Of a stretch of DNA of 64,000 nt, positions 14,508 to 24,098 are shown in pieces. The stretch's first letter is position 1, and each line of letters starts with the position of its first letter. The translations under genes were made by a program, and so were the position numbers. The notes under the pieces are model-generated. The model did no database searches. It was not told the origin of the DNA and saw only the letters and a list, made by a program, of their open reading frames with translations. The DNA comes from Nocardia mangyaensis. Lineage in GTDB: Bacteria; Actinomycetota; Actinomycetes; Mycobacteriales; Mycobacteriaceae. The stretch covers positions 1,178,001-1,242,000 of the forward strand of contig NZ_CP018082.1 of NCBI RefSeq assembly GCF_001886715.1. The letters are read 5' to 3'.

Positions 14508-15728
14508 ATGACGGACATCGTGGTCACGAGCCTGGCGGCGACCACGTCGATCGCGGGCGACGTCGACTCGACCTGGAAGGGTCTGCTCAACGGCGAGAGC
14601 GGGATCGACGTTCTGGAGGATTCCTTCATCGATGATTTCGACCTGCCGGTGCGGATCGGTGGGCACCTGAAGGTTTCCCCGGCAGCGTCGCTCACCCGCG
14701 AAGAGGCGCGCAGGCTGTCTTATGTCGAGCAGATGGCCGTGGCTCTCGGCCGCGAGGTCTGGCGCAACGCGGGCAGTCCCGAGGTCGATCGCGACCGGCT
14801 CGGCGTCTCGATCGGCACGGGACTCGGCGGCGCCGAATCGCTGATCTACGCCCGCGACAAGCTCAGCAACGGCGGATATCGCAAGGTGTCGCCGCTGACC
14901 GTGCAAGCCATCATGCCCAATGGTCCCGCCGCCTGCGTTGGGATCGAATTGCGTGCGCGCGCGGGGGTTTCCACGCCGGTGTCGGCCTGTTCGTCGGGCT
15001 CGGAGGCGATCGCCAACGCCTGGCGGATGATCGTGATGGGTGATGCCGACATGGTGGTGACCGGCGGGGTCGAGGGGTCGATCCAGGCGGTGCCGATCGC
15101 CGCGTTCACCCAGATGCGTGCCATGAGCACCCGCAACTCCGATCCCAAGGCGGCTTCACGGCCGTTCGACGCCGACCGCGATGGCTTCGTCTTCGGCGAG
15201 GCGGGGGCGATGATGGTGATCGAGACCGAGGAGCACGCCAAGGCGCGTGGCGCCACGATCCACGCGCGGCTGCTCGGCGCGGGCGTCACCTCCGATGGAT
15301 TCCACCTCGTCGCACCGGACCCTGAGGGCACCGGCGCGGCACGGGCCATGACGCGGGCGATCCAGACCGGTGGGATCAGCCGTGCCGACGTCACCCACAT
15401 CAACGCCCACGCCACCGCGACCCCGATCGGCGACACCGCCGAGGCCAACGCCATCGCCAAGGCGATCGGTTCGCATGCCTCGGTGTACGCGCCGAAATCG
15501 GCGCTCGGGCATTCGATCGGCGCGGTGGGTGCGCTCGAGTCGGTGCTGACGGTGCTCAGCGTGCGCGACAGCATCGTCCCGCCCACCCTGAACCTGGAAA
15601 ACCAGGACCCCGAGATCGATCTCGATGTCGTCTCCGGGCAGGCTCGCCGCGGCCAGATCGACTACGCGGTGAACAACTCCTTCGGATTCGGCGGGCACAA
15701 CGTGGCCATCGCCTTCGGTCGGTATTGA
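14508..15728 (+). CDS. KasA/KasB-like beta-ketoacyl-ACP synthase
   Basis: Condensing enzyme of type II fatty acid elongation, adding two-carbon units from malonyl-ACP. The 406-aa protein has the Cys-His-His triad: Cys161 ([10 protein letters not shown]), His301 (NAHATATP) and His335 ([11 protein letters not shown]). Sequence blocks such as [24 protein letters not shown] and MRAMSTRN follow mycobacterial KasA/KasB, which extend meromycolate chains. It is not in a fabD-acpM-kas operon here but precedes a FadD32-like ligase by 85 bp, so it may be a specialised paralogue. Confidence 0.93.
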   Translation: MTDIVVTSLAATTSIAGDVDSTWKGLLNGESGIDVLEDSFIDDFDLPVRIGGHLKVSPAASLTREEARRLSYVEQMAVALGREVWRNAGSPEVDRDRLGVSIGTGLGGAESLIYARDKLSNGGYRKVSPLTVQAIMPNGPAACVGIELRARAGVSTPVSACSSGSEAIANAWRMIVMGDADMVVTGGVEGSIQAVPIAAFTQMRAMSTRNSDPKAASRPFDADRDGFVFGEAGAMMVIETEEHAKARGATIHARLLGAGVTSDGFHLVAPDPEGTGAARAMTRAIQTGGISRADVTHINAHATATPIGDTAEANAIAKAIGSHASVYAPKSALGHSIGAVGALESVLTVLSVRDSIVPPTLNLENQDPEIDLDVVSGQARRGQIDYAVNNSFGFGGHNVAIAFGRY

Positions 15729-15813
15729 CCACGATCGCCTTCGGCGGCGCCTACTAGGTCATTGCACGAGATCAGCCTCTCGGCGAGGCATTGTGCGTTG
15801 AAAAGGATAGGGA

Positions 15814-17697
15814 ATGATCGGCGAGACTTTCGACGACTATGTGGACGAACAGGGCGCGATCCGGATTCCCGGTGACCAGACCTTGATCGACTTCGTCGAC
15901 AAACACAGCGAGGCCAACGGCGACGACCTGGCCTATCGCTTCATCGACTATTCGCGGGAACGTGAGGGGGAATACCAGGAACTGACCTGGCGCGAATTCG
16001 GGGTCAGGCTGCGTGCGGTGGCCGCGCGCCTGCAGCAGGTGACCAAGCCCGGCGACCGGGTCGCGGTGCTCGCGCCCCAGGGCCTCGACTACGTCGTCGC
16101 GCTGTTCGCGGCGGTATATGCGGGCAATGTGGCTGTGCCACTGTTCGATCCGGAGGAGCAGGGCCACAGTGACCGGCTGCACGCGGTGCTCGGCGACTGC
16201 GATCCGGCGGCGGTGCTCACCGTCGGCAGCGCGGCCGCGGGTGTGCGCAACTTCTTCCGCGAGCAGCCTGCCGGGCAGCGGCCGAGAATCATTGCCGTCG
16301 AAGCGATTCCGGATGCGGTCGGGACGCGCTGGCGCAGGCCCGACATCAATGTCGACAGCGTGGCCTATCTGCAGTACACCTCGGGATCGACCAGGGTGCC
16401 GGCCGGCGTGGAGATCACCCACCGTTCCGTCGGCACCAATCTGCTGCAGATGATCGACGCCATCGGTATCACCGAGAACGCGCGCGGGGTCACCTGGCTG
16501 CCGCTGTTCCACGACATGGGCCTGCTCACGGTGATCCTGCCGACCATCGGCGGCAAGTTCATCACCATCATGTCGCCGAGCGCGTTCGTGCGCAGGCCGT
16601 CGCGCTGGATCAAGGAACTGGCCGCGCAGGCCGACGGCGCCGAGATCTATTCGGCGGCACCGAACTTCGCGTTCGAGCATGCCGCGGTGCGCGGGCTGCC
16701 CAAGCGGGACGAGTCGCTGGATCTGTCGAATGTGATCGGCCTGATCAACGGCAGCGAGCCGGTGTCGGTGGCCTCGATGCGCAAGTTCAACGAGGCGTTC
16801 GCGCCGTACGGGTTGTCGAAGACCGCGATCAAGCCCTGCTACGGGATGGCCGAGGCGACGCTGTTCGTCTCCGCGACCAGGCGCGATGACGAGGCGCGGG
16901 TGGTCTATGTCGACCGCGGGCAGCTCAACGAGGGCCGGATGGTCGAGGTCGACGAGCACGCGGCGAACGCGGTCGCACAGGTCTCCTGTGGGTATGTGGC
17001 GCGCTCGCAGTGGGCTGTCGTTGTCGATCCGGAGACCGGCGTCGAACGTCGTGAGGGCGAGGTCGGCGAGATCTGGCTACACGGTGACAACATGGGCATC
17101 GGTTACTGGGGGCGCGCGGCGGAGACCGCGGAGACCTTCCACAACCGGGTGAGCGCCCGTAATCCGGTGGGCAGTCGTGCCGAGGGCGCACCCGATGACG
17201 CGAAGTGGATGCGCACCGGCGATTTCGGCGCCTATCACGACGGCGAGCTGTTCATCACCGGCCGGGTCAAGGACCTGGTGATCGTCGACGGACGCAACCA
17301 CTACCCGCAGGATCTCGAGTACTCCGCGCAGGAGGCGAGCACCGCGCTGCGGCCCGGGTTCGTCGCGGCGTTCTCGGTACAGGCGGGGCAGTTGCCCGCC
17401 CCGGTGCTGGCGGCCAGCGGCTGTACCGACGACATGGCCGAGCAGTTGGTGGTGGTGGCCGAGCGGGGGACGGGCGCGGCGAAACTCGAGCCGGGGCCGA
17501 TCGTGGACACGGTGCGGGCGGCGATCGCGCGGCGGCACGGTGTCACGGTGCGCGATCTGCTGCTCGTGCCCGCCGGGTCCATTCCGCGCACGTCGAGCGG
17601 CAAGATCGCCCGGCGGGCCTGCAAGGCCGCGTATCTGGACGGCACGCTGCGCGGTGGCCACCGCCAGCAGGACTACCCGGACGCGCCGGAGGGCTGA
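15814..17697 (+). CDS. FadD32-like fatty acyl-AMP ligase
   Basis: Activates a long fatty acid as acyl-adenylate for transfer to a carrier protein. The 627-aa length and N-terminus (ETFDDYVDEQGAIRIPG) match FadD32, the ligase that feeds meromycolate to Pks13. Adenylation motifs are visible: YTSGST near residue 188, YGMAEAT, RTGDFGAYHDG, ITGRVKDLVIVDGRNHYP and the C-terminal catalytic Lys in RTSSGKIARRA. No pks13 or accD4 follows, unlike the mycobacterial cluster; a terminator comes 11 bp after the stop. RBS-like AGGATAGG precedes the ATG. It could be the only FadD32 or a paralogue for another lipid. Confidence 0.92.
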   Translation: MIGETFDDYVDEQGAIRIPGDQTLIDFVDKHSEANGDDLAYRFIDYSREREGEYQELTWREFGVRLRAVAARLQQVTKPGDRVAVLAPQGLDYVVALFAAVYAGNVAVPLFDPEEQGHSDRLHAVLGDCDPAAVLTVGSAAAGVRNFFREQPAGQRPRIIAVEAIPDAVGTRWRRPDINVDSVAYLQYTSGSTRVPAGVEITHRSVGTNLLQMIDAIGITENARGVTWLPLFHDMGLLTVILPTIGGKFITIMSPSAFVRRPSRWIKELAAQADGAEIYSAAPNFAFEHAAVRGLPKRDESLDLSNVIGLINGSEPVSVASMRKFNEAFAPYGLSKTAIKPCYGMAEATLFVSATRRDDEARVVYVDRGQLNEGRMVEVDEHAANAVAQVSCGYVARSQWAVVVDPETGVERREGEVGEIWLHGDNMGIGYWGRAAETAETFHNRVSARNPVGSRAEGAPDDAKWMRTGDFGAYHDGELFITGRVKDLVIVDGRNHYPQDLEYSAQEASTALRPGFVAAFSVQAGQLPAPVLAASGCTDDMAEQLVVVAERGTGAAKLEPGPIVDTVRAAIARRHGVTVRDLLLVPAGSIPRTSSGKIARRACKAAYLDGTLRGGHRQQDYPDAPEG

Positions 17698-17707
17698 GTG
17701 GGGTGAA

Positions 17708-17747
17708 AACGGTTCGGCCATCGACTATTCGGGGTGGCCGAACCGTT
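17708..17747. terminator. Bidirectional terminator between convergent genes
   Basis: AACGGTTCGGCCA (17708-17720) and its exact complement (17735-17747) form a 13-bp stem with a 14-nt loop. It fills the 54-bp gap between the acyl-AMP ligase and the convergent LCP gene and so can serve both. Confidence 0.75.
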
Positions 17748-17751
17748 CTCG

Positions 17752-18972
17752 TCAGTGCACGCAGGGGACCGGGCTGTCGAGGGACGTCGACAGCGGCCGG
17801 CGTGTGTCGGGGAGCGGTTGTTGCTCGGCCGGAATCACGGGTTCGGTTGTGGGCGCGAGGTTCTGGCCGAAGGCCGTGCGGACTTCCTGCCGGATCGCGG
17901 CGGGATCGATGATGTTGACGTCCTGGCCGTCGATCACGTCGAAACGCACCACCGGCAAGGTGCGGAACTCGACCGGTACCGATCCGGCGGCGCCGAGATC
18001 GCGGACGAAGTCGAACAGATTCCAGCCGTCGGACAGCACCACATTGCGATGCGCCGCGTCCATCAGTGCCGAGAGCTTGCTCAGGTTGGTGAGTGTGCCG
18101 GACTCGTCGAGCGACTTGGCGACCGAGGCGAGGAAGGCTTGCTGGCGACGGGTGCGGTCGAGGTCGCCTTCGCGCAGGCCGTGGCGTTGCCGCACGAAGG
18201 CCAGCGCCTGGGCGCCGTCGAGATGCTGTGGTCCTGCGGGGAAGACGGCGCCGGAGTACTCCCTGTCGTCCACCGCGTTCTCGAGACACACGTCGACCCC
18301 ACCGACCGCGGTCGCCAGATCGTAGAAGCCGGCGAGGGAGATCTCGGCGAACCGATCGATCGGCACTCCGACGAGATCGCGCACGGTGGTGACGATGGCG
18401 GCGCGCCCCGCCTCGCGGCCGCGGCGTTCCAGCGCCACCGGATCGGTCTCGCCCCGGCCGATCAATGCCGCCTGCACCGCCGCCTTCTTCAGCCCGTATG
18501 CCTCTTTGATCTTGATCTGCTCGTAGCCAGGGACACCGACTGCCCGCACGTAGTTGTCGCGGGGGATGGAGAACGCGACGATCTTGTCCAGCTCGGCCGG
18601 AATGTGCAGCAGGATCAGGGTATTGGCGTTGTAGCCGCCCTCGGTGCCGTCGCCCGCGTGTAGTTGGTCGAGGATGTGCGCGGGTAGGTCGTTGCCGTCG
18701 AGATCCTTACGGGTGTCGAGGCCGATCAACAGGATGTTGACGTCACCACCGCGCGAGCGCGGCGCGTCGATCTCGAGCGCCGTGGAGTGGGTGATGCCGG
18801 CATCGAAGCCCTGGATGGCAGACCAGGCCAGACCGGTGCCCGAGAGGACGGCCAGCGCGATCGTCGCCACCAACATCCTGATCAGAATCAACCCGCCACG
18901 GCGCAGGAGCGCGCCGTGGCGGCGACGCCGGTCCGGCGTGATCGGCCGGCCGACGCGTTGTGGTCCGGGCAT
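17752..18972 (-). CDS. LytR-CpsA-Psr (LCP) family phosphotransferase
   Basis: Membrane-anchored enzyme that attaches lipid-linked glycans to peptidoglycan; in mycolic-acid bacteria LCP proteins ligate arabinogalactan. The 406-aa protein has a basic cytoplasmic N-terminus, one transmembrane helix (about residues 30-52) and an extracytoplasmic LCP domain with LLIGLDTR, NTLILLHIP, FSIPRD and the Arg-rich RQRHGLREGDLDRTRRQ. The ATG at 18972 follows the YceI stop by 10 bp, so the pair forms an operon; the frame is open upstream only as an overlap with the YceI gene. Confidence 0.92.
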   Translation of the reverse strand: MPGPQRVGRPITPDRRRRHGALLRRGGLILIRMLVATIALAVLSGTGLAWSAIQGFDAGITHSTALEIDAPRSRGGDVNILLIGLDTRKDLDGNDLPAHILDQLHAGDGTEGGYNANTLILLHIPAELDKIVAFSIPRDNYVRAVGVPGYEQIKIKEAYGLKKAAVQAALIGRGETDPVALERRGREAGRAAIVTTVRDLVGVPIDRFAEISLAGFYDLATAVGGVDVCLENAVDDREYSGAVFPAGPQHLDGAQALAFVRQRHGLREGDLDRTRRQQAFLASVAKSLDESGTLTNLSKLSALMDAAHRNVVLSDGWNLFDFVRDLGAAGSVPVEFRTLPVVRFDVIDGQDVNIIDPAAIRQEVRTAFGQNLAPTTEPVIPAEQQPLPDTRRPLSTSLDSPVPCVH

Positions 18973-18982
18973 CGGGTGCGGG

Positions 18983-19525
18983 TCAGCTCTGCAGGCCGAC
19001 CTCGACCTCGAGGGAGAGGGTGATCTTGTCGCCGACCACGGCGCCGCCGTCGGCCATCGGGATCTCGGTGGTGATGCCGAAATCGCGGCGATTGATGGTG
19101 GCGGTGGCACTGAAACCGGCGACCGGGGCATCCATGCCGGGGCCGGAACCGAGGAATTCGACGTCGAGGGTGACCGGGTAGGTGTTGCCGCGGATGGTGA
19201 AATCGCCGGTCAGGCTGAACTCGTTGCTCAGCGGGCGGAATCCGGTGGCTCGGAAGGTGGCGACGGGATGGTTCTCGGCGTCGAAGAAGTCGGCGGTGCG
19301 CAAGTGCCCGTCGCGCTGCTCGTTGTCTGTGGTGACCGAATCGACCTTGATCTGCACATCGGCATCGGCCGAGCCGTCGGGGCGCACGACGAGTGCGCCG
19401 GTGAAATCGGTGAAGCGACCGCGCACTTTGCTCACCATCAGGTGTCGCACGGAGAACTGCAGCGTGGAATGGGTGGGGTCGATGACCCAGGTGCCCGCGG
19501 ACAGGCCCTTGGCAGGTGCCGACAT
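18983..19525 (-). CDS. YceI family lipid-binding protein
   Basis: A 180-aa lipocalin-like protein; family members bind isoprenoid or other long-chain lipids. The opening AGTWVIDPTHSTLQFSVRHLM, the central TADFFDAENHP and the end GDKITLSLEVE are characteristic. No signal peptide is visible, so it is predicted to be cytoplasmic, unlike periplasmic YceI of Gram-negatives. ATG with GGAGAGA upstream. It heads a two-gene operon with the LCP gene. Confidence 0.93.
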   Translation of the reverse strand: MSAPAKGLSAGTWVIDPTHSTLQFSVRHLMVSKVRGRFTDFTGALVVRPDGSADADVQIKVDSVTTDNEQRDGHLRTADFFDAENHPVATFRATGFRPLSNEFSLTGDFTIRGNTYPVTLDVEFLGSGPGMDAPVAGFSATATINRRDFGITTEIPMADGGAVVGDKITLSLEVEVGLQS

Positions 19526-19615
19526 GATCTCTCCTCACTGAGCGAATCGGCCGGTGACGGCCGACGGGTGTGAAGCGATGACGTCGACCAGCCTAAACCA
19601 GCCTCGGCCCGACAA

Positions 19616-19810
19616 TCAGTCCTCGCTGCTGGTGCGTTCGCCCAGGGATCGCAGCAGGGCCGGATCGGTCGAGGTGAATTGGTCGACCTCCTGACCACCC
19701 GTGCATTCGAACAGTCCGATCGTGACCGCGTCGCCGCGACGCCACAGCACCCGCCAGAGCGCGCCGGAGTGCTGCCAGCGGCGCAGGGTGTCGACCGGGT
19801 CGGTACTCAC
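19616..19810 (-). CDS. Small conserved actinobacterial protein (64 aa)
   Basis: Short soluble protein beginning STDPVDTLRRWQHSGALWRV and containing RRGDAVTIGLFECTGGQEVD and a TSSED C-terminus. Similar small proteins of unknown function are common in actinomycetes. Its GTG start overlaps the stop of the MFS gene in a GTGA motif, so the two are translationally coupled. Confidence 0.75.
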   Translation of the reverse strand: MSTDPVDTLRRWQHSGALWRVLWRRGDAVTIGLFECTGGQEVDQFTSTDPALLRSLGERTSSED

Positions 19811-21030
19811 AGTCGTTCACGGTAGTTCGCCGCGACCAGGGCCAGGCAGCTCGCGGCGATCAGCGCGGTCACCAGATACATGACGGGATAGCCGAAGCCG
19901 AAGGCGCCGTGCAGTGAGGACAGCACCGCGGGGACACCGAAGCCGAGGTAGCTCACCGAGTAGAACACCGCGTTGAGCCCGGCCAGATCGCCCGGACCGG
20001 CGATGCGTTCGATCTGCTGCAGGCCGGCCACCAGACCGATGCCGTAGCCGCTGCCGAGGACGACGGCGGTCAGCAGTGTCACCCAGATGCTCAGGGTGGC
20101 CGCCGTCCACGCGGCGAGCACCATGCCGATCGTCAACAGGACCAGGGCGATCACCCCGGCGCGCGCGGTGCCGGGCCGGTCGATGCGGCGGGCCACCGAC
20201 TGGATGGTGAAACCGCAGCCCAGCGTCACCATGGTGACCAGTGCGGAGAAGGCGATCGGGGCCTGTTGCACGCGCTCGAGCATGAGGGTCGGCAGCACGG
20301 CGTAGGCGGTGGCGTTGGCGGTGAACAGCCACAGCGCGATCGGCACCGCGACGCGCAGGAACCGGCGGTGCCCCGCGGCGGGGATCTTCATGTCGTCGCG
20401 CAGGCGGCCCGGCTTCGGCTGACGGGTCACCGTTTCCGGTGTCCTGGCCAACCAGAACGCCGTCGCGAGGCACAGCATCGCGTTGACGAGATAGGCGGTG
20501 GAATCGGGCAGCGGGCCCCACTGGGCGAGCGTCCCCGCCACGCCGGCACCGAGCGCGAAACCCGCGGTCAGGCTCATCGCCGAGCGGCGCGCGCCCGCCC
20601 CGATGGTGACGTTCGCGGCGAACGGAGGTTGGGACAGTTCCTTGAGCCAGCTGCCACCGACCGCCATCGCGAGTCCGAGCGCGACGCCGCACAGCATCCG
20701 GCCCGCGGCCAGCGTCGGGACCGAGGCCGCGCCCGCCGCCAGCAGCAGCGAGCCGGCCGCGGCGATCAGCGGGGCGGGCAGCATGAGTGGGCGGCGCCCG
20801 AAGCGGTCCGAGAGCGGGCCGCCGATGAGCAGCGCGGGCACGATGCCGAGGACGTAGTAGAAGAGCAGCAGGTCGACCGCGGTGAGCGGCAGGCCGTTGG
20901 CTTTGTACATGACCAGCAGCGGGGTGAACTCGTTGCCGCCCCACGCGATGGCGACCATGGCGGCGGACACGGCGAGCCAGGCGCGGGTTCCGAGGGCGGC
21001 ACGGGGCCGCTCGGTGGTGAGAATCGCCAT
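19807..21030 (-). CDS. MFS transporter
   Basis: A 407-aa major facilitator with about 12 transmembrane helices, probably an exporter of small molecules or drugs. The loop 2-3 motif appears as GGPLSDRFGRRPL, and the AAGRMLCGVALGLAMAVGGSWLKE segment is typical of helices 4-5. The ATG at 21030 is preceded by GAAAGGG; upstream open frame lacks similarity and overlaps the divergent DUF72 gene. Substrate cannot be told from sequence. Confidence 0.9.
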   Translation of the reverse strand: MAILTTERPRAALGTRAWLAVSAAMVAIAWGGNEFTPLLVMYKANGLPLTAVDLLLFYYVLGIVPALLIGGPLSDRFGRRPLMLPAPLIAAAGSLLLAAGAASVPTLAAGRMLCGVALGLAMAVGGSWLKELSQPPFAANVTIGAGARRSAMSLTAGFALGAGVAGTLAQWGPLPDSTAYLVNAMLCLATAFWLARTPETVTRQPKPGRLRDDMKIPAAGHRRFLRVAVPIALWLFTANATAYAVLPTLMLERVQQAPIAFSALVTMVTLGCGFTIQSVARRIDRPGTARAGVIALVLLTIGMVLAAWTAATLSIWVTLLTAVVLGSGYGIGLVAGLQQIERIAGPGDLAGLNAVFYSVSYLGFGVPAVLSSLHGAFGFGYPVMYLVTALIAASCLALVAANYRERL

Positions 21031-21135
21031 CACAGGCCCTTTCCGTGGTGCGCGCACCGGGGCACGCTCACGGGGCGAAATGGTGGCAACCGGTCTCATT
21101 TTAGGCGCGGCCGCTTGCTGTACTACCGTCGGCCT

Positions 21136-21978
21136 GTGCGGGAGCTGCGGATGGGGTGTGCCATGTGGACGCATCCGCAGTGGCAGCAGCGGTTGCCCGC
21201 ACCCAGCGAGCGACTGCGGGCTTACGCCGGGCACTGCGGTGCCGTGGAGGGCAACACCACCTTCTACGCGACGCCGTCCGCGTCGACCGTGCGGTCGTGG
21301 GTCGAGCAGACCGCGCCGGATTTCCGGTTCGTGCTCAAGCCGCCGAGGGCCGTCACGCACGAGCGCAGGCTGGTCGACGCCGAGGGTGAGCTCGCGGCCT
21401 TCCTCGAGGTGATGGCGCCGCTCGGGTCACGGGTGCACGCGCTGTGGATTCAACTGCCCGCTTCCTTCGGGCCGGGTGAGCTCGGTGCGCTCGCGCGTTT
21501 CCAGCGGTCGTTGCCGAGTGGGCTGCGGTGTGCGGTGGAGGTGCGCCATCCCGCGTTCTTCACCGACGAGCGGGCCGCGGTGCAGCTGGAACGGGTGCTC
21601 GGCCGGATCGGCGGCGAGTGGGTGCCCTTCGACACCACCGTCCTGTTCGACGGCCCGCCCGGCGACCCCTCCGAGTACGAGGCCCGCGCGAAGAAGCCCC
21701 GCGTTCCCCGCCGAACGCGCGCCCTGACCGAGTACCCGATCGTGCGCTATCACGGCCGCGCCGACGAACAACGCACCATCGACGGCTGGCGGCCCTGGGT
21801 CGAGACGGTCGCCGATTGGCTCCGCGAAGGCCGCTCACCCACCGTCTTCGTTCACACCCCCGACAATGCCGCCGCCCGGCCCTTGGCTCGCCGCTTCCAC
21901 GACGAGGTCCGGGCGCTTCTCCCCGCACTCCCGCCTCAACCCACTCCCGCCCCCGACGAACCGATGACTCTGTTCTGA
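21136..21978 (+). CDS. DUF72 family protein
   Basis: A 280-aa TIM-barrel protein of unknown function. The start RMGCAMWTHPQW, the segment AVEGNTTFYATPSASTVRSWVEQ and the late IVRYHGR block are the DUF72 hallmarks. GTG at 21136 is taken as start; an ATG at 21151 is possible. Divergent from the MFS gene with 105 bp between. The C-terminal end is Pro/Ala rich. Confidence 0.9.
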   Translation: MRELRMGCAMWTHPQWQQRLPAPSERLRAYAGHCGAVEGNTTFYATPSASTVRSWVEQTAPDFRFVLKPPRAVTHERRLVDAEGELAAFLEVMAPLGSRVHALWIQLPASFGPGELGALARFQRSLPSGLRCAVEVRHPAFFTDERAAVQLERVLGRIGGEWVPFDTTVLFDGPPGDPSEYEARAKKPRVPRRTRALTEYPIVRYHGRADEQRTIDGWRPWVETVADWLREGRSPTVFVHTPDNAAARPLARRFHDEVRALLPALPPQPTPAPDEPMTLF

Positions 21979-22090
21979 GCCGGACACCGTGCGGTCCCCT
22001 GCATCGATTCCCCGGACGGTTGTCACAGGCTCATGGCATGCTGTGCGCCACCACTGGGGAGTGGGTGGGCACACTCGAAGGGGACGAGCC

Positions 22091-22636
22091 ATGTCTACGG
22101 ATCACATGACGTTGCGGCCCGCGCCGCACTGCGAGCCGCAGCTCGAGAGTCGGGCCGTCACGGGCGGAGATCGCACGCAGCGACCACCGCTGCGTCGAAC
22201 CGACGGGCACGCCGGATCGGCGTATCGAAGGCCGGGTGGGGGCGCACCGGCGGGTGTCCGGCGGGCGGTACACGGGTCGTGCGTTGCGGCCACGCCGCCG
22301 GTCCGGCCGGATTCCGACACGGGGGCAAGGAAATTCGCCGAGTACGCCCTGCGGCTCGTGCTCGAGGTAGTGGACCGGCGCCGCTCGGTGAGTCAACTGC
22401 GCACCGTCGTCGATCCGAAGGTGCTCAGTGCGATGCGGACGGTGCTGAGCCAGGATCTGGCGCCCGGCCGCAGTCTTGGCACGGCGACGCTGGTGCGCGT
22501 GCATGTCAGTGCCGCCGAGCCGCACGCGGCCGAGATCTTCGCCTCCTACCAGCGCGGCACCCAGACCTTCGCGGTGGCGGGCAGGATCGAACGAGCCAGG
22601 GACAGTTGGCGATTGGTCGCGGTGCGACTGGGTTGA
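22091..22636 (+). CDS. Hypothetical actinobacterial protein (DUF6459-like)
   Basis: A 181-aa protein with a basic, low-complexity N-terminal half (residues 1-85) and a conserved C-terminal domain containing FAEYALRLVLEVVDRRRSVS, LGTATLVRVHVSAAEP and the closing SWRLVAVRLG. This pattern resembles the DUF6459 family usually found beside secA in actinomycetes, but secA is not in this window, so the assignment is tentative. ATG at 22091 has AAGGGGA upstream; a hairpin terminator follows 18 bp after the stop. Confidence 0.75.
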   Translation: MSTDHMTLRPAPHCEPQLESRAVTGGDRTQRPPLRRTDGHAGSAYRRPGGGAPAGVRRAVHGSCVAATPPVRPDSDTGARKFAEYALRLVLEVVDRRRSVSQLRTVVDPKVLSAMRTVLSQDLAPGRSLGTATLVRVHVSAAEPHAAEIFASYQRGTQTFAVAGRIERARDSWRLVAVRLG

Positions 22637-22653
22637 CCACCCGCACCGGAGAA

Positions 22654-22685
22654 ACGGCCCCCGCTGCCCGATCAGCGGGGACCGT
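22654..22685 (+). terminator. Hairpin terminator
   Basis: ACGGCCCCCGCTG pairs with CAGCGGGGACCGT (one internal mismatch) around a CCCGAT loop, just after the DUF6459-like gene. No U-tract follows. Confidence 0.65.
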
Positions 22686-22886
22686 GTGCCGCGGCCCGGA
22701 CCTGGGGGAGGGTGGGTGTTGACTACCGGGCGCGGTGGAGCCGGTGCGCTGGGTTCCGTGGCCGTATCGGGCAGCGCACCGTGTGTTATTCGGTTCCAGG
22801 GGCGGTTGCGGCTTGGTGGGTGGTCGCCGCCGATGATTCGCTAGACTTGGGGGCGATGTCGAGTGCCAGTGAGAAAGGTCGATCCC

Positions 22887-23477
22887 ATGACCGCGACTCC
22901 TGATCCTGACGGGCTGCTGTTGAGCGACAGCGAGCGGATGCACGCGTTGGATGCGCTCGGGAAGCATTTCGCGGATGGGCGATTGGACAGTGCGGAGTTC
23001 TATGAGCGCTCGGGGGCGGTTGCCGCGGCCAGGACGGTCGGGGCGCTCGATGAGCCGTTTCGGGGCCTGCCGGGTGGGGTGCCGCTCACACGGGTGAGCG
23101 GGCAATTGGCGAAGGTGCCGTTCGGGGAGGGCGCCGTGGCCGTGGGGGGCGACTCGACGACCTCGTCCGCGGCCGCTGAACTCTCGGCGCTGCGTGCCAG
23201 GGGCCATACGATCGAATCGATCGACTGGATCATCGTCGGCACCACGCTGATCAGTTTTCTCGTGTTGCAGGTGATCGTCGGGTGGGACTACGCCTGGATC
23301 GTGTGGCCTTCCCTGATCATCACGTTGAGTGTTCCGCGAATGGTCTTGCGGTTCAGTGATTCCGACGAGGAATTGTACGAGGAGCTGAAGGAGTCCGAGA
23401 CCAAGGCCCGGAAGAAGCGGCTCGCGGCGGCCGCGAAACGGATCAGGGAACTCGAGGGCGACCAGCGCGCCGACTAA
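22887..23477 (+). CDS. DUF1707 membrane protein
   Basis: A 196-aa protein with an N-terminal DUF1707 domain (residues about 12-60: LLLSDSERMHALDALGKHFADGRLD, then EFYERSGAVAAA), a low-complexity linker and two transmembrane helices near residues 115-150. DUF1707 resembles SHOCT domains and is common in actinobacterial membrane proteins of unknown role. The C-terminus is charged (KARKKRLAAAAKRI). ATG at 22887 follows GAGAAAGG; a TAGACT at 22842 may be its -10. It overlaps the convergent DUF4254 gene by 4 bp. Confidence 0.85.
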   Translation: MTATPDPDGLLLSDSERMHALDALGKHFADGRLDSAEFYERSGAVAAARTVGALDEPFRGLPGGVPLTRVSGQLAKVPFGEGAVAVGGDSTTSSAAAELSALRARGHTIESIDWIIVGTTLISFLVLQVIVGWDYAWIVWPSLIITLSVPRMVLRFSDSDEELYEELKESETKARKKRLAAAAKRIRELEGDQRAD

Positions 23478-23974
23478 TCGGCGGCGTCGGGGAGGCGGCG
23501 GGTGCCGGTGGCCACCTCGTTGACGAGATCGTCGTAACCGCAGGCCAATTCGTGAAGGCGGAGCTGGGCGGCGTGGAGTTGGGGTTCGGCGCCGCAGGCC
23601 AGGGCGCGGTAGGTGAGGGCGGCGAAGTGGGCCATGCGGTCGATGACGGCGCCGATGCTCTCGGTGTGCATGGGGGCCGTGGTGGCTGGTCGGGGCGAGC
23701 GGATGACCACCCATCGGTCGATCTCGCACACCAGACGGGCGCGCTCCCAGTCGATCTCGCTGGTGTCGCCGGGAAGGAGCTGTTCACGCCGTTCGTGCAG
23801 GGTGGCCAGTTCGTGCGCGGCCAGCAGCACGGGGTCGCCGTCGCCGGTGCAGCCGCACACCGCCTGCATCATCTGCGCGCGGGCCGGTAGTGCGGGGTTC
23901 GGGCCGGAGCCCGATGGCGCGTCGCCATCCGTGTCCACTGTCGCCGCACCGTCCTCGTCGCCCGCGTTGCCCAC
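23474..23974 (-). CDS. DUF4254 family protein
   Basis: A 166-aa cytoplasmic helical protein. The central LATLHERREQLLPG and the signature ARLVCEIDRWV fit the DUF4254 family, found in diverse bacteria with no known function. The first 30 residues are acidic and low complexity. GTG start at 23974. Convergent with the DUF1707 gene, with which it shares 4 bp. Confidence 0.8.
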   Translation of the reverse strand: MGNAGDEDGAATVDTDGDAPSGSGPNPALPARAQMMQAVCGCTGDGDPVLLAAHELATLHERREQLLPGDTSEIDWERARLVCEIDRWVVIRSPRPATTAPMHTESIGAVIDRMAHFAALTYRALACGAEPQLHAAQLRLHELACGYDDLVNEVATGTRRLPDAAD

Positions 23975-24029
23975 CGCTTCCGAAGGGCATTCGTGTCGGC
24001 GGCGGCGCCGGATAGGGTCGACGCGAAAA

Positions 24030-24072
24030 CCGGCCGTGAACAGCGCATTGAGCGATGGCTGTGCACGGCCGG
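24030..24072 (-). terminator. Stem-loop after the acyl-CoA dehydrogenase gene
   Basis: CCGGCCGTG (24030-24038) pairs with CACGGCCGG (24064-24072) around a 25-nt loop, 27 bp after the dehydrogenase stop in its direction. The long loop makes this only a candidate. Confidence 0.35.
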
Positions 24073-24098
24073 AGAAGATCGTCTCGGCGCGCCGGTCG

